Shown here: positions 37,633 through 52,850 of the stretch, piece after piece
Layout: every line of letters starts with the position of its first letter
How positions within the stretch are numbered: the stretch's first letter is position 1
Source: Dreissena polymorpha
Lineage: Eukaryota; Mollusca; Bivalvia; Myida; Dreissenidae
Length of the DNA: 64,000 bases
Assembly (NCBI RefSeq): GCF_020536995.1
Contig: NC_068364.1
Location: 48,050,374-48,114,373 of the forward strand
Direction of reading: 5' to 3'
Program-made: the position numbers and the translations under genes
The notes under the pieces: generated by a model
What the model saw: the letters and a program-made list of their open reading frames with translations, nothing else
Database searches by the model: none
Told to the model about the DNA's origin: nothing

Positions 37633-37680
37633 ATGAAGTCGAATAATTCGAAACCAAGTAGTAAAGATTATGGAAAATAA
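37633..37680 (+). promoter_or_regulatory. Upstream ORF overlapping the gene 4 start codon
   Basis: A 15-codon ORF (MKSNNSKPSSKDYGK, then stop) begins 37 nt before the main ATG, in another frame, and ends 10 nt inside the coding region. Gene 5 has it at the same distance (54724-54771). If transcribed as predicted it would lower initiation at the main ATG. Confidence 0.45.
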
Positions 37681-40600
37681 TTCGAAGTCGGATGTGTCAA
37701 ACCTTTGCAATCTTCAAGAACATTTGTACAATCAGGCGCTAGGAAATTCGGAGTTATGTGACGTCACAATATCCTTCGGAAGCAAGGTATTAGACATTCT
37801 GTATTGAATGGCTTGACTGTTGATTTATAGCATGTACCGGAGCGTTCTACTTCTGGAACCATGAATATGTTTCAACGCTTGTATTCTGTTTGAAAGGAAG
37901 TGGGAGGAGCATTTATTCTAATTATTGCTTGATTTTGTTTCTTCATTATACAGTATTCAGCCTAAATGAAAGCTAATGTTTGAACCTACATTCTCTTTGT
38001 TTAATTAGCCACAACTATGTCCGGAACGTTTAATACTTCCTCGTGTTTATATAGTGGATTGTTTTGCTCCAGTCAAGTTCAGGGAAACTGCAAAGGCCAA
38101 AAACCACAAAAAGACTTTGCTTCCAATAACATTAAAAAACAAATGAGTACCGGTAGGGTCGGTCGGGTTAATGAAAACAAACAACTTGATTACTTCGCCT
38201 TTTCAGCGTATTACGTGTTTAATGACCTACCTTGTTTGGGTCAGTTAACCCTTACAATGCGGGAACCGAATTTTTAAGGCCTTTGCAAACAGTTTGGATC
38301 CAGATGAGACGCCACAGAACGTGGCGTCTCATCAGGATCCAAACTGTTTGCTATTCTGATAATATTCTTTGAAAAAAATCGAAGAAAATTTTAGAAATTC
38401 AGCAGACGACATTTTAGCAGACGACAAATTTCCCAGCATGCAAAGGGTTAACTCAACAGCTAATCAATTTGTTGGATATTAGTATACACCATGACATGTG
38501 CGTGGGGATCATTTTGTTTAAAGAGAAGTGTTTGCACTCTATAATGAACAGCGGTTTGGGTTTATGAGCACTTAAAGCGAATATGATCACAGAAAGTGAA
38601 CAACCAATATAGTGTTTGATACGTATTACTTATGACACACATAGTGATTATTTTAATATATAATAAGATATTAAAATACTAGCATGCTTTAAAGGTAAAA
38701 TTCTAACAATGGTGTGTATTAATTCAACTCATGTATGACTACAAAATCGTGTAACACATGTGTGTGCTTTATGTACATGTAAATCAGCTTTATACAAAGG
38801 AAAAGTGCGAGTGGGTTAAGGTTCATGTAGAGGCTTCGTTTTGAAAAATGTGGGACCCCTAGCATTTAACTCAATTTTGACTAAAGGAAGAGTGCCACAT
38901 TGAAAATGTATACATATATGCTTTGAAGGATGTTTTTCCTTCAAACTGCTACCAATTTTGTACATCAACGTATCATAACATCCACAAAATCAATCAAAAT
39001 ACAAAGCGATTTTAACAATAAAATATACATTATTTTCAAAAATCTGAATCATATTTATTCCACGTATTTCGGCGGAAAATTATATAACTAGTGATTGATA
39101 TCGACATTGACGAGGGCAAGTTACGCTTCAATAGTAAAAAAAGTTTACATATCCAGAAATATCAAAACTCGAACACATGTCATTTCATCACCATGGGGGC
39201 AGCCATTTTTAAATTAATAAAATAAAAAGAAACATGCTAAAAACTCACTCATCGCCTAATTGACATGCCAAACGGTTGACGATGACAAATGCATTGGATT
39301 GTAATCTTTCCGTTGATGTTTGCAAACTGCACGATCAGACCTCATAAACACTCAAAAGAATAACTATGTAAGAAGCATTTCACCAATGTTTACAATCGTT
39401 GTCGAATCACATGTATTATATTATTGCGCATAAAATAGTACGCTTACAGACTGACAGAAAGATCGATACGTAACTCCGTTTAATTCATCACGGTATACTA
39501 TTCTATTGATGATATATAATAATACATCGCTTTAACAATCTTAAAGTAGAAATAATTCTCTTTAACGGAGTTTTTAATAACGAAAGTGAAAACAACGGAA
39601 GTTGGATGGATATGCTGTGAGATGCACTTCGGCTCCAGAAAAAACAATACATATAAACTAAAAAGACGTGTGGGGGATAATTTTCAGCTGGAAAATATTT
39701 GAAATAGGGTAAGTGATGATATCTCTACGTGGTCATTTCTGTTATTTAGTGCGATCTCTTGCTGATTAATGTTAATAGTTGTTTTACTAGTTGCCACCCA
39801 ACTGTCAAAATAAGTTTGTGTTTTCTCAGGTATGTGTATACACATACCCGGTTTTCTCACCACTGCACGTGGTTTCGACCGATTTGTTTTGCACGTTTTT
39901 CTACGGAGCACAGCGATGTCCACGCTTTCAAAATGGGTAGAAGGAATCGAAATATAAAATCAATCGGTTTGCCAATTTCTTTATATTCCTTTACAATTTT
40001 ATTTGTCGTCTGCAATCTATTTCAATTTGAGATGATTTAAAATTTGCAGTTTGGTTGAGAGGTAAATAACAAAATTGTTAAGCCTTTGAAATAGAATTGT
40101 GACTCTTATTATCCACCATACCTCGCTTTTAAAAAAGTAGTTACGTTTTAGCTATTTTTAGAGCTTTGTTTAGGAAATTTATCCAAAAAAGGCAGTTGAA
40201 TAAAAATCAATTTGTTGTTTTATGACAATAATTTTCTGTGAAATGTTGCTAACTTGACCTTGTATATGTATATAGCTTTGTATTTATTCAACTTAAAGTA
40301 GTGCATATCCTTCCTAACTTTAGATTGAGATTTTGTAAATTAGTGTAAAAATATATTGGTTTTAAACCAAAATATGAAAAAAGCACACAAATATTGAATG
40401 TCAAAAATGTGTTTATGTTATTCTATCCGTCTTAAGCTTTAAAATGATATATAGTTTGACCATATTGTACCACATTGAATGAAGAAAAACCAAAGCAAAG
40501 TTTTAATGAATTTTATCCCCCCCATGAATCTTAACTGACTTTCGTGATACGGTTGAAAAACTATTAATACGGCGAAAACGTATAGCATGATAACAAACTA

Positions 40601-43600
40601 AAATAATTAGCAGAGCGCTTTTCAAAGCAAAATAACAATAACGCTTAAAGGGGCCTTTTCACGTTTTGGTAAATTGACAAAATAAAAAAAAAAATGTTTC
40701 AGATTCGCAAATATTCGTTGCAGTTATGATATTTGTGAGGAAACACTAATACTGAACAACCATGCTCTATAATATCCATTATATGCATCTTTTGACGATT
40801 GAAAACCTAAAATTATAAAGCGTTGCAATGCGAAACGACTGAAAAATATGGAGAGTTCTGTTGTTGCCGTTATATTTTCTGTTACTACGAGGATTGCTTA
40901 TGTAAAGCAAAAATGCATCACTCATTGTATGAGCACGGATGACCGAGTGGTCTAAGCGTTAAACATTTATTCCGGGGCTCCATGGGTCAGTGGTTCGAGC
41001 CCAGTTGATGGTTACTTTTTTGTCTTTCTTGAATTTTATGCATGTTTTATTACTGTAGCTTTTTAAATCCAATGTTTACATTTATCAATATAAAGTATTT
41101 AATGACAAACTTCAATACATGCCAAAATCTGTGAAAAGGCCCCTTTTATGTACTTTAGAACTGAAATATGTCGCAAGAAAGCCATTATCTCTCACACTCA
41201 TATGAAAATGGGATAAAAGGTTGCAAAGACGGTACAAATGGTTGGTGTCGGTGGGTTCCAATCCTGCAGGGATCATGTATCGAACAATATTTGTGGGATA
41301 GTGTAATATTATTTCTTGACGATATTCAATTTATTATTGGTGCTATTACTGTGGCTTATGAAAATATGCATTATATTCATACGTGTCTTTATATCAGCAA
41401 AAATACCGTCAATGTGCCCTTTTAAACTGTAGTATAATAATTTATGCTAAAATAACGATGACTATATTTTCTCAATATTCAGGAAATGCGGGCTCACTGG
41501 TGTGTCCTGGTTCAGTGTCCATACTTTCGTGCTATGTATAACGTGGGAATGAAGGAGAAACGCGAAGGTACGAGTATGCTAGCTATGGAAAAAATAATGT
41601 TCTAGAATGTGACCAGTCAAACTGTTATAGACTTAAATAAAACAACGCACCCCACTGTTTACGTGATGACATCACGCGCACGGTTAACCCGCGTTTTTAA
41701 TCAGACCATTTGTGTTTATAAAATTCATAATCACATCTTGATTATTTGTCAGAATTGCTGTTTACAATGTCAGTAGGTCATGTTTATTGTTATATAAAAT
41801 GAATCGTACAGAAAACGATTATGTAAATGGAAAAACGAATTAGATACGATTCTTTTTCGAATAATTTTTATGAAAAAAAAACACTAATTGTTATAGAAAG
41901 CTTGAAGTGAAAACTAATTTAAACGAAATCTATCTGTTTGGGATAGCTGAAGATAGTTTGGAAAACGAGATGGCACGATTATGTAGCTAGCGAAATGAGA
42001 ATGCACGACAATGTATCGAATATACAGTACATATTCGAGTAACGTGACAATGCATGTACAACATTTACTATTTTTGTTCGGAATAGGTCACACATTGATT
42101 AGTCATTAACTTTAAAACAGTTTTGTCTTTTTAAATATATTTAATACCAGATTACTTGACTTTGTGAAGAAAACCCTTTAAGGGTATATAAATTCTTGTG
42201 CAAAATGATTACATAGTTAAATAGTTTAAACGATTAATTGAGCCAAAGCGCTACGTATCTACAATATTGTCATATCGTTTAAAACACTGTTTATCGAATT
42301 TTCGTGTATCTAGTCACTAGCGTATGACATAAAATGGTCGTCATATTGGTATTGACAGGGAATATAGGATCTGTCCATTGTGTCTACATAGGAATGTGTA
42401 TAGTATTGAAAATGTGTATGACATGGTATTAGTCTACCCTGTTTATGATCATACAATAGAAAAATATTTGATGGATAATTGGTTGGAATGAACTATATCA
42501 GAACATTTATTTGTGCTAATTATGTCTGGCACTAAGCTATTTTGAATTGGGTAGATATATTTACGTCGCATATAAGTGATGGGCGAGTTTACTTTAACTG
42601 AAGTTAATGTCGCATATTGTGTATATTTTGTGCGATACTGTTCCAGTCGTAAATGTGTTATTAAATCATATGATAACACCCTCCTCATATAGGTTCTATA
42701 CTATGTCACTACTTGTATTAACTGCATGTATGTTGTTTTTTTCGGGCCGGGGAACTTTTAATGCAAATTAACCCATTGTCATTATTTAATACGTTACATA
42801 TTTGAAAGACAGAGCTATAAGAAGCTACACATAAGGTATGACAAACTAATCAACATGCATGAACATTTTAAAGCATGAGTTTTTTATCACCAGTTCACAC
42901 AAACTCAAAAGATAACAATGATTTGTTGAATGTAAACAACCACAAAGTTTAAACGTGTCCGCTAATACATACTGATACGTTTGAAGGTCTATAGGCCATA
43001 TAAGTAGACATCATGTGTTTTCATGCGTTGAGCGTTTCATTTTAATGGGAATTATACACCTTTTTGCCTGTGCGTTTTTCCATCCCTCCGTCGACACAAG
43101 GTTAAACCAAAATAAACCAGTTGGTCCATCAAATACCCACACATTGGCTAACCTTAATTTGACCGTAACATTGACCTACTTTTGGATTTAAACTAAATCA
43201 AAAGGCCAAAACTAGCGTTAGACCCAAAAATGACACGATTCGTCTGATATCAAGTCTGCTTGCTACAAACTTTTGATACATCAATTAATTTTATCGATCA
43301 AAATGTCCTAATCAGCCGACCTCATTTTTACATTGACAATGACCTCCTTTTGGATTTTTTCCGAATTCTTAGTTAAATTAAATGAAGCGTTTTGTCTTAC
43401 ACCAATACTGCTTTCTTCGATTATTTGATACTTACACGAATAATTTCTTTTAAGACTTTAAATACTCACATATGACCTGACCCCATGTTTACCTTGATAT
43501 TCGCATAGGTTTGGATGAATTTTTATATGTATTTGGACAAATTAAAGAAATGGGTTTATGAGGACATAAGCGTTTAATGAACGCGGAATCTTTTGAAAAC

Positions 43601-45354
43601 ACATTCTAGTTAACTTAAGCTTAAGGGGGATCTGAGTGTTTCATTCGTTCTCTTGACGTTAAAGCATAACAACTTCAAATACTATTTCAGGGAAAATCCA
43701 AATATCTGAAGGGACGGAACAGGCTATAAGATCTGCAATTGGCTTCATATACACCGGCAAGGTTTCACTGGAGTATTCTATGGTTGAGGACCTTCTTCAT
43801 GTAGCGGACTACTTTCAGATTAATTCCCTCACAGATCTGTGCAATAATTTCCTACTCAAATTAGAATGGTGTCCGGATAATTGTATTGAGATCTACTTCC
43901 TCGCTAAACACTACAACTTAGAATTGTTCAACAAGCTCATGCACTTTATTGCAAACAACTTAATCGTCGTCATTGAGGAACCGAAAAACGTGAAACATAT
44001 TTCGACTGATATGATAAACGAATTATCTCTAGTTGCTGTAGCAGAGAGCATAGAACAAGAGGTGATTTTCCAGTTCTACAGGAAATGGCTTAATTACGAC
44101 GTTGTGGGTCGAAAAATGGCGTTTGAGGAACTTTTCTGTTCGTTAAACCTTGAAGACACGACGCACACCTTTTTTGAGTCTTTAGCGTGCGATTTCATAC
44201 AGAATTTCCGGAAATGTAGAGAATTCTACCAAAAAACACGACAAGCGCTCTTGCGATATCAGTTGAAGCCTGAGCATAACGTAAAAGACACGTTGCTCGT
44301 TATTGCCGACCATATTGACCATAGTTCGGACAGAAGGTCTCTGATCCTGTGTGCGTACGTCAAAGACATCAATCGATGGGCGTTTATTGCCTCAGTGCCA
44401 TCGTCAATCGATCATTCCTACGACGATGAAATATTAATTGGCGTTGACGAAAATAACTACAGCGTTTATACGTGCAAAAATAACATTTGGAATTATGGTG
44501 AGGATTTTAGTTCGACTAATCCTAAATTACATATTAATAAATACGATTTAAAAACTCATGTTTGGACGGTAGAAAAATACAATTTGCCGATACAAAAATC
44601 AATGGAAATCGATATTAAGTGCATATCATTTGTTGCCAAAAGATTATGTGTTTTATTGACTCCATTGAATTCGTGGGGAGAACCTAAATATGTGACACTG
44701 TTGACATACAATGGACAAGATATTTGTGATGAAACTGTTATACTAAAGCTGAGTAGACATTTCACAAACGTCGTTTCAGTGAAAACTTGCATTGTCAAAA
44801 ATCGTTACTTGGTAATCATGGTAACTATACTAAACAATCATGGCACGGAAAAACAGGTCAAGGTCGTGATCAAGGACGTTCATACAAAACAACTAAAGCG
44901 ACATAAAATTATTCCGCATGCAATGCCGGACAACATAAGCATTTTTGACATGGAGGAGTTGGTTTGTGACACGTTTGATGGTGTTTTGATGACCAAGGTT
45001 GACAGTGATAATTACAAGTTACTTAACATAGAAAATGGGAACGTGTCTTCGAGAAATGGAAAAATCATTCCCAGACACTTTCTGTCGGGTGAGGACGCTG
45101 ATAATGTTAACGACGACAACGACGACGATGAATTTGGATATAACCTTCGAACTGGTAATGGGCGTAACTCCCTGTCCGTGTTCGACGACCGAACCGACAC
45201 GTTTTCTATGTTTGATTTTGTCTCGGGCAAAGTCCATAAAGTCCCCGTTTTACCGTTCAGGGTTGTGTCGCAGTGCATTATCCACGCACCGCTGTCGTCG
45301 GACCTCCTGAGGTGTTCAGTTGATTGCAAACAGTGCTTGTACGAACTTATATGA
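37670..45354 (+). CDS. Gene 4: BTB-BACK-Kelch-like protein (621 aa, three exons)
   Basis: Probable Cullin-3 substrate adaptor by family. Exons are 37670-37786, 41483-41567 and 43691-45354; all junctions are GT-AG, phases 0 and 1. BTB occupies about residues 25-125: LCDVTISFGSK, AHWCVLVQCPYFRAMYNVGM, EQAIRSAIGFIYTGKVSLEY, DLLHVADYFQINSL. BACK lies about 126-230: NCIEIYFLAKHYNLELFNKL, FYRKWLNYDV, NLEDTTHTFFESL. From about 268 on a degenerate propeller follows (AYVKDINRWAFIASVP; YDLKTHVWTVEKYNLP). An Asp-rich loop near 535-557 (NDDNDDDEF) precedes the last blade, and the end is CSVDCKQCLYELI. Intron 1 (3.7 kb) is swollen by three TTAA elements. The close paralogue is gene 5. Confidence 0.93.
38249..38448 (+). 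mobile_element. piggyBac-like TTAA MITE, copy in gene 4 intron 1
   Basis: 200 bp, flanked by TTAA at 38245-38248 and 38449-38452. The ends CCCTTACAATGCGGGAA and, inverted, CCCTTTGCATGCTGGGAA fit the TTAA-CCCTT pattern of piggyBac-type elements. The centre is a strong hairpin (GTTTGGATCCAGATGAGACG with its complement). The paralogous site in gene 5 intron 1 (TTAA at 55988-55991) is empty. No coding capacity. Confidence 0.92.
38820..40530. mobile_element. 1.7-kb TTAA-flanked insertion, unknown family
   Basis: TTAA borders both sides (38816-38819 and 40531-40534). The ends GGTTCATGTAG and, inverted, GATTCATGGGG are similar. The matching place in gene 5 intron 1 (around 56351) lacks it. The interior is AT-rich. 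Two overlapping open frames near 39684-40040, one on each strand, match nothing known to me. It is probably non-autonomous. Confidence 0.72.
40649..41144 (+). mobile_element. TTAA MITE carrying a tRNA-like module, copy C2 (gene 4 intron 1)
   Basis: 496 bp with ends AGGGGCCTTTTCACGTTTTG and, inverted, AGGGGCCTTTTCACAGATTT. TTAA is at 40645-40648; the right target has drifted to TTTA. It sits at the same intron position as the copy at 56492, so it was there before the segment duplicated. A Leu/Ser-like tRNA module lies in the centre. Confidence 0.88.
40932..41015 (+). ncRNA. tRNA-like Pol III module inside MITE C2
   Basis: GATGACCGAGTGGTCTAAGC is a D-arm like that of class II tRNAs (Leu/Ser), with an extended segment before the B-box GGTTCGAGCCC (40992-41002). 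A run of six T follows GGTTAC. The T-stem pairs roughly (AGTGG with CCAGT), but the acceptor stem does not, so it is not a normal tRNA gene. Confidence 0.65.
41600..42440. other. Intron 2 block of gene 4 with no counterpart in gene 5
   Basis: Intron 2 of gene 5 holds about 240 bp of unrelated DNA at this place. No ends, target repeat or coding signal were found in this block. Confidence 0.5.
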
Positions 45355-45965
45355 CAATAATTGTTTCTGTCGCGTGTTATGTTTAACATGACGCACTTTT
45401 CAAGCTTGCAAACCGTATTTCATTCCATATAAAAACAAGCATGTGTACGTGTTGTTTTCGAGTTCTAATGTCTCTAAATGTTAATTACCATAAATCTTTA
45501 TGTTTGGTTACATCATAAACGTAGTTTTTTTTTTTAAACAAATGCGTCTTAAAAAATGCATCGAAATTTAAGGACATACCCGAATCTGATTGATTGTTTT
45601 CTTTCTGAAAATGTATAGTAACGTTTGTAATAATTATTGCAAAAATGCATTTTTCTTTGGAATACAATACGTAAGAGTCCCACAAAATAAGTAGGGCACA
45701 ACTACAGTTAATGAACATAGATCCATGGCCATGGGCTAACCACAGATCTATTAAGATCACGGATGTTATATCGCTGAAAAATACCAGACATTCAGTACAA
45801 TATTTACATTTCAGTCGATCAAATAAATGAACATTAAAATATGCCCACATTGTTTATATTTTTGCAAATTATGTTCTACAGCAAACTGAATATAAAGACA
45901 GGGGCACAGACCTTACATAAACGGATATTGTCCAGTTCTGAACTTGTTCGAAATATGGTTGTTAT
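45355..45965. other. 3' flank of gene 4
   Basis: Parallel to the 3' flank of gene 5. AATAAA near 45826 is a candidate polyadenylation signal. A 121-codon minus frame here is not kept open in copy B. Confidence 0.5.
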
Positions 45966-46012
45966 TGATGATGATGATGATGATGTTATTGATGATAATG
46001 TTATTGATGATA

Positions 46013-46067
<55 letters not shown>

Positions 46068-46074
46068 CGATGAC

Positions 46075-46106
<32 letters not shown>

Positions 46107-46168
46107 CGATGACGATGATGTTGTTGTTTCTGATGACGATAATGATGATGATAATGATGATGATGATA

Positions 46169-46236
<68 letters not shown>

Positions 46237-46293
46237 ATGATCATGATGATCATGATGATCATGATGATCATGATGATTATCATGATGATGATC

Positions 46294-46326
<33 letters not shown>
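45966..46326. repeat. (GAT)n microsatellite, about 360 bp
   Basis: GAT units with GAC, AAT, GTT and ATC interruptions. It creates spurious poly-Asp, poly-Met, poly-Ser and poly-Ile frames. Copy B has only short runs at the paralogous place (about 61813-61875), so it expanded in copy A or contracted in B. Confidence 0.97.
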
Positions 46327-46328
<2 letters not shown>

Positions 46329-46389
46329 ACAACCGTGGCGGGCGTAAGGCGATGGGCTCGATAACTTAAACGGTTTAAAACATATTTCG

Positions 46390-46602
46390 GCCGTGCTCTG
46401 TGAAAAGGATGTTTAATGAATTTGCGTGAAGTGTTTTCCCAGCAGTCCGCACAGGCTAATCAGGGATGACACTTTCCGTTTGTATAATATTTTTGTTTAC
46501 ACAGAGTATTTTCTTAGCAAAAATCAAGTTTGTGCGGATTGTTCAGGCTAATATCGGGCACTTTGCGCACATGCATTAAACCCTTTTTTCACAGAGCACG
46601 GC
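46390..46602. mobile_element. Nested-palindrome MITE (GTGTCGTCCC family), copy 2
   Basis: The ends GCCGTGCTCTGTGAAAAGG and, inverted, GCCGTGCTCTGTGAAAAAAG define it. The inner palindromic blocks are worn. It is at the paralogous position of 62097-62354, so it predates the duplication. Confidence 0.85.
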
Positions 46603-47281
46603 TCGTATCATCAAAAACTCCCTACCTTGAAATAGTTTATATATGATCATCATCAAACTTGGTGATCGTGTTTGTGAGCATATTATCACGGCCTATTTCG
46701 TAAGCCAGTTAAAGAGTTTGATGCATATTTTTATTATTGCCTTTCACTGATACAATTGCAAAATGTACTATGTTCGCTCTCTTACTTGAACAGTATCGGT
46801 TCATCTTAGAAATATGTTGGATGTTTGTGGTCATACAATTATTTCCAAGTTGGATAACCAGACATGTTACTTGCGGCCTTTGCAGTATAAATAATGGTCA
46901 ACTAAACCCTGTCCACCATTTAACTAAATAAGTTTAAATCGTTTTCTCCTGATAGCTTTAACAATGTTGGTGTTGTTGTTTATATGCTTAAACACTTAGC
47001 CAGGTATTGTAACCAGCCAGATTGTTCGAGGCACTTCTTTAGTATCGTCATTTAATAATCTGCGATATTCTAAATGAATATTGTCCGCTATCTTATTCAA
47101 ATAGTCTTATTCTTATTATCATAAAACTTGCTTTATATAACTCATAAGTTAAAATGTCGCATTTTGTGACTATTTTTCACTCTTGTTGACTATTATAGTG
47201 TGATCCCAAATAACTAAAACATATTTATCATCATCTTCTTTTGTTGGATAGTACTTAATAAAACGAAATAAATATTATTTC
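46603..47281. other. Downstream flank shared with copy B, nothing else recognised
   Basis: It matches about 62355-63035. No open frame is conserved between the copies. Confidence 0.5.
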
Positions 47282-47812
47282 GTACCCGAAAAAAAGCATT
47301 GCATATCTGTGCTATACTGTATTTTTTTAAATTATGTAACACATTGTGTACTCTTAATTTTGATACGCGTTTCCGAAAAAATTGACCAATCGAAGACTGT
47401 TTGGTTTCTTTCGTTCTATTTACCCATTTATGCCCAGTGGACTCTCCCATCCTTCGAAATTGGATCAATTTATTTCCAAAATTAGGGAATGTCTGGTATA
47501 TTTATTTCTATATTTAGAATATTACTTACTGAAATTCCTTTAAGCAAACAGCGCAGACCCTGATGAGACGCCGCATCATGCGGCGTCTCATCTGGGTCTA
47601 CGCTGTTTGCAAAGTCCTTTTTTCAGGACGCTAGGCATAAATGGGTTTAGTCTGTGTTGTATAAAACTTTTAATAATTCTGGTAGTGTACAAACCTCGTC
47701 AAAATATTCTTTTAAAAATAATGTATTTGATTACAACGATTGTAAGATACGTTTATCACATTCTTTAAAACAGAAACTATATAAACCTTTTATGTTACTT
47801 AAACATGGTCAT
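47282..47812. repeat. 530-bp segment present in copy A, absent from copy B
   Basis: The two copies align up to ATATTATTTC and again from CAACCGAACAGT. Between them copy A alone has this stretch, which itself contains the MITE at 47423-47645. A 64-codon frame (47654-47851) reads YKTFNNSGSVQTSSKYS, then DCKIRLSHSLKQKLYKPF, possibly a fragment of an unknown transposon protein. Insertion in A and deletion in B are both possible. Confidence 0.55.
47423..47645. mobile_element. TTTA/TTAA-flanked MITE with central GATGAGACGCCGC hairpin
   Basis: The ends CCCATTTATGCC and, inverted, CCCATTTATGCCTAG are bordered by TTTA on both sides (47419-47422 and 47646-47649). The right half is a hairpin of GCAAACAGCG, CAGACCCTGATGAGACGCCG and their complements. 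The CCC ends and the GATGAGACGCC hairpin link it to the piggyBac-like family at 38249. Noncoding. Confidence 0.82.
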
Positions 47813-48292
47813 ACAACCGAACAGTCCGTTACTGACGTAATATCCCTATAATTTCACTGATAGTCAATAATTCGAGGGCGATGCACATTCTAAAAATTTG
47901 ATGTTAAACGTTACAACGGAACAATTAAGGTTGTATCACGCGATATAACAAGTAAATAATATATGTTTTCATAGAAAAACGAATGGAGTAGAGGCAACAG
48001 ATGAATACAATGGCATGTGCGTTATTTGATTATTAATTATGCAAACAGTTTCGAAACAAAATATGTCACACTAGTTTTATTTTTTTTAAATGCAAACATA
48101 TGGTGGTAGTTATTGTTTGATGTTCAAATGGCAATTAAAACAGAGAAATACAACTTTATATAACAACATATGTTCCATGTTCAGTTTTGTTTTTATTGAT
48201 GTTACATATAAGTTGAATTCCAACATGACTAAAGAGTTAATGCATCAGCGTGTCTCTCCTGTGTGTTAGATCCTTCTTTCTTTTTTAATACA

Positions 48293-48483
48293 GTGTTGCA
48301 ACACTTCATAATTTTCAGGTTTTTAAATCGTCAAAAGATGTATATAATGGATATTTCAGAACATGATTAATGTTCAGTACCACTGTTTCCTCACAAATAT
48401 CATCAATACAACGAACTATTGCGAATCTGAAACAGTTTTTTTAATATAATTTTGTCAATTAACCAGCACGTGAAAAGGTCACT
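48293..48483 (-). mobile_element. Half copy (C5) of the tRNA-bearing TTAA MITE
   Basis: It matches the outer 190 bp of the family on the minus strand (AAATCGTCAAAAGATGTATA, CCTCACAAATATCAT, CGTGAAAAGG) and ends at TTAA (48484-48487). The tRNA-like module and the other end are missing. Confidence 0.8.
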
Positions 48484-48487
48484 TTAA

Positions 48488-52500
<4,013 letters not shown>

Positions 52501-52850
52501 TAAAAAAGAGGAATTCTCTTCTCTATTTACATGTCTAAAAACATTTTGCTTATTCTTTTTATTCTTGAAATGAATGGTTCGGTGAGCTAGAAGTGATCAC
52601 CTCGCCAAAACGTTCTTCAACATACCCGCCATCTTCCTCGCGCTTCTTTTTCTCCTTGTAGGTATTCTTGTTTGCTTTGCGCTGTTCGATGGTTAGATCA
52701 CGTACAACAATAACATCTTTCAAATCGTCATTAAGATTCTTGATTTCTTTGGAATTTCATTGGAGTTGTCTAGGTTGTTCCTTGGGACCGGGGGCAATGC
52801 AAACTTTCAGAGGGGGTGCTTCTCCTCGGGGTTGACCCTTCTTCACAAGT

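Larger units (their letters stand above)
36905..48190. repeat. Tandem segmental duplication, copy A (carries gene 4)
   Basis: Copy A matches 53995 to the window end in order: upstream flank, gene exons, both introns, 3' flank and a shared MITE. The exons are over 90% alike by eye and the introns somewhat less. The two copies differ by discrete insertions, listed separately. The 49.7-53.9 kb LINE lies between the copies. Confidence 0.92.

Noticed and set aside
40932-41015. Genuine functional tRNA-Leu or tRNA-Ser gene
   Set aside because: A and B boxes are good but the acceptor stem does not pair and the segment is part of a repeated transposon.
45841-46347. Long poly-Asp (and poly-Met, poly-Ser, poly-Ile, poly-His) open frames on both strands
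   Set aside because: They are translations of the (GAT)n microsatellite in every frame; copy B has no equivalent frame.
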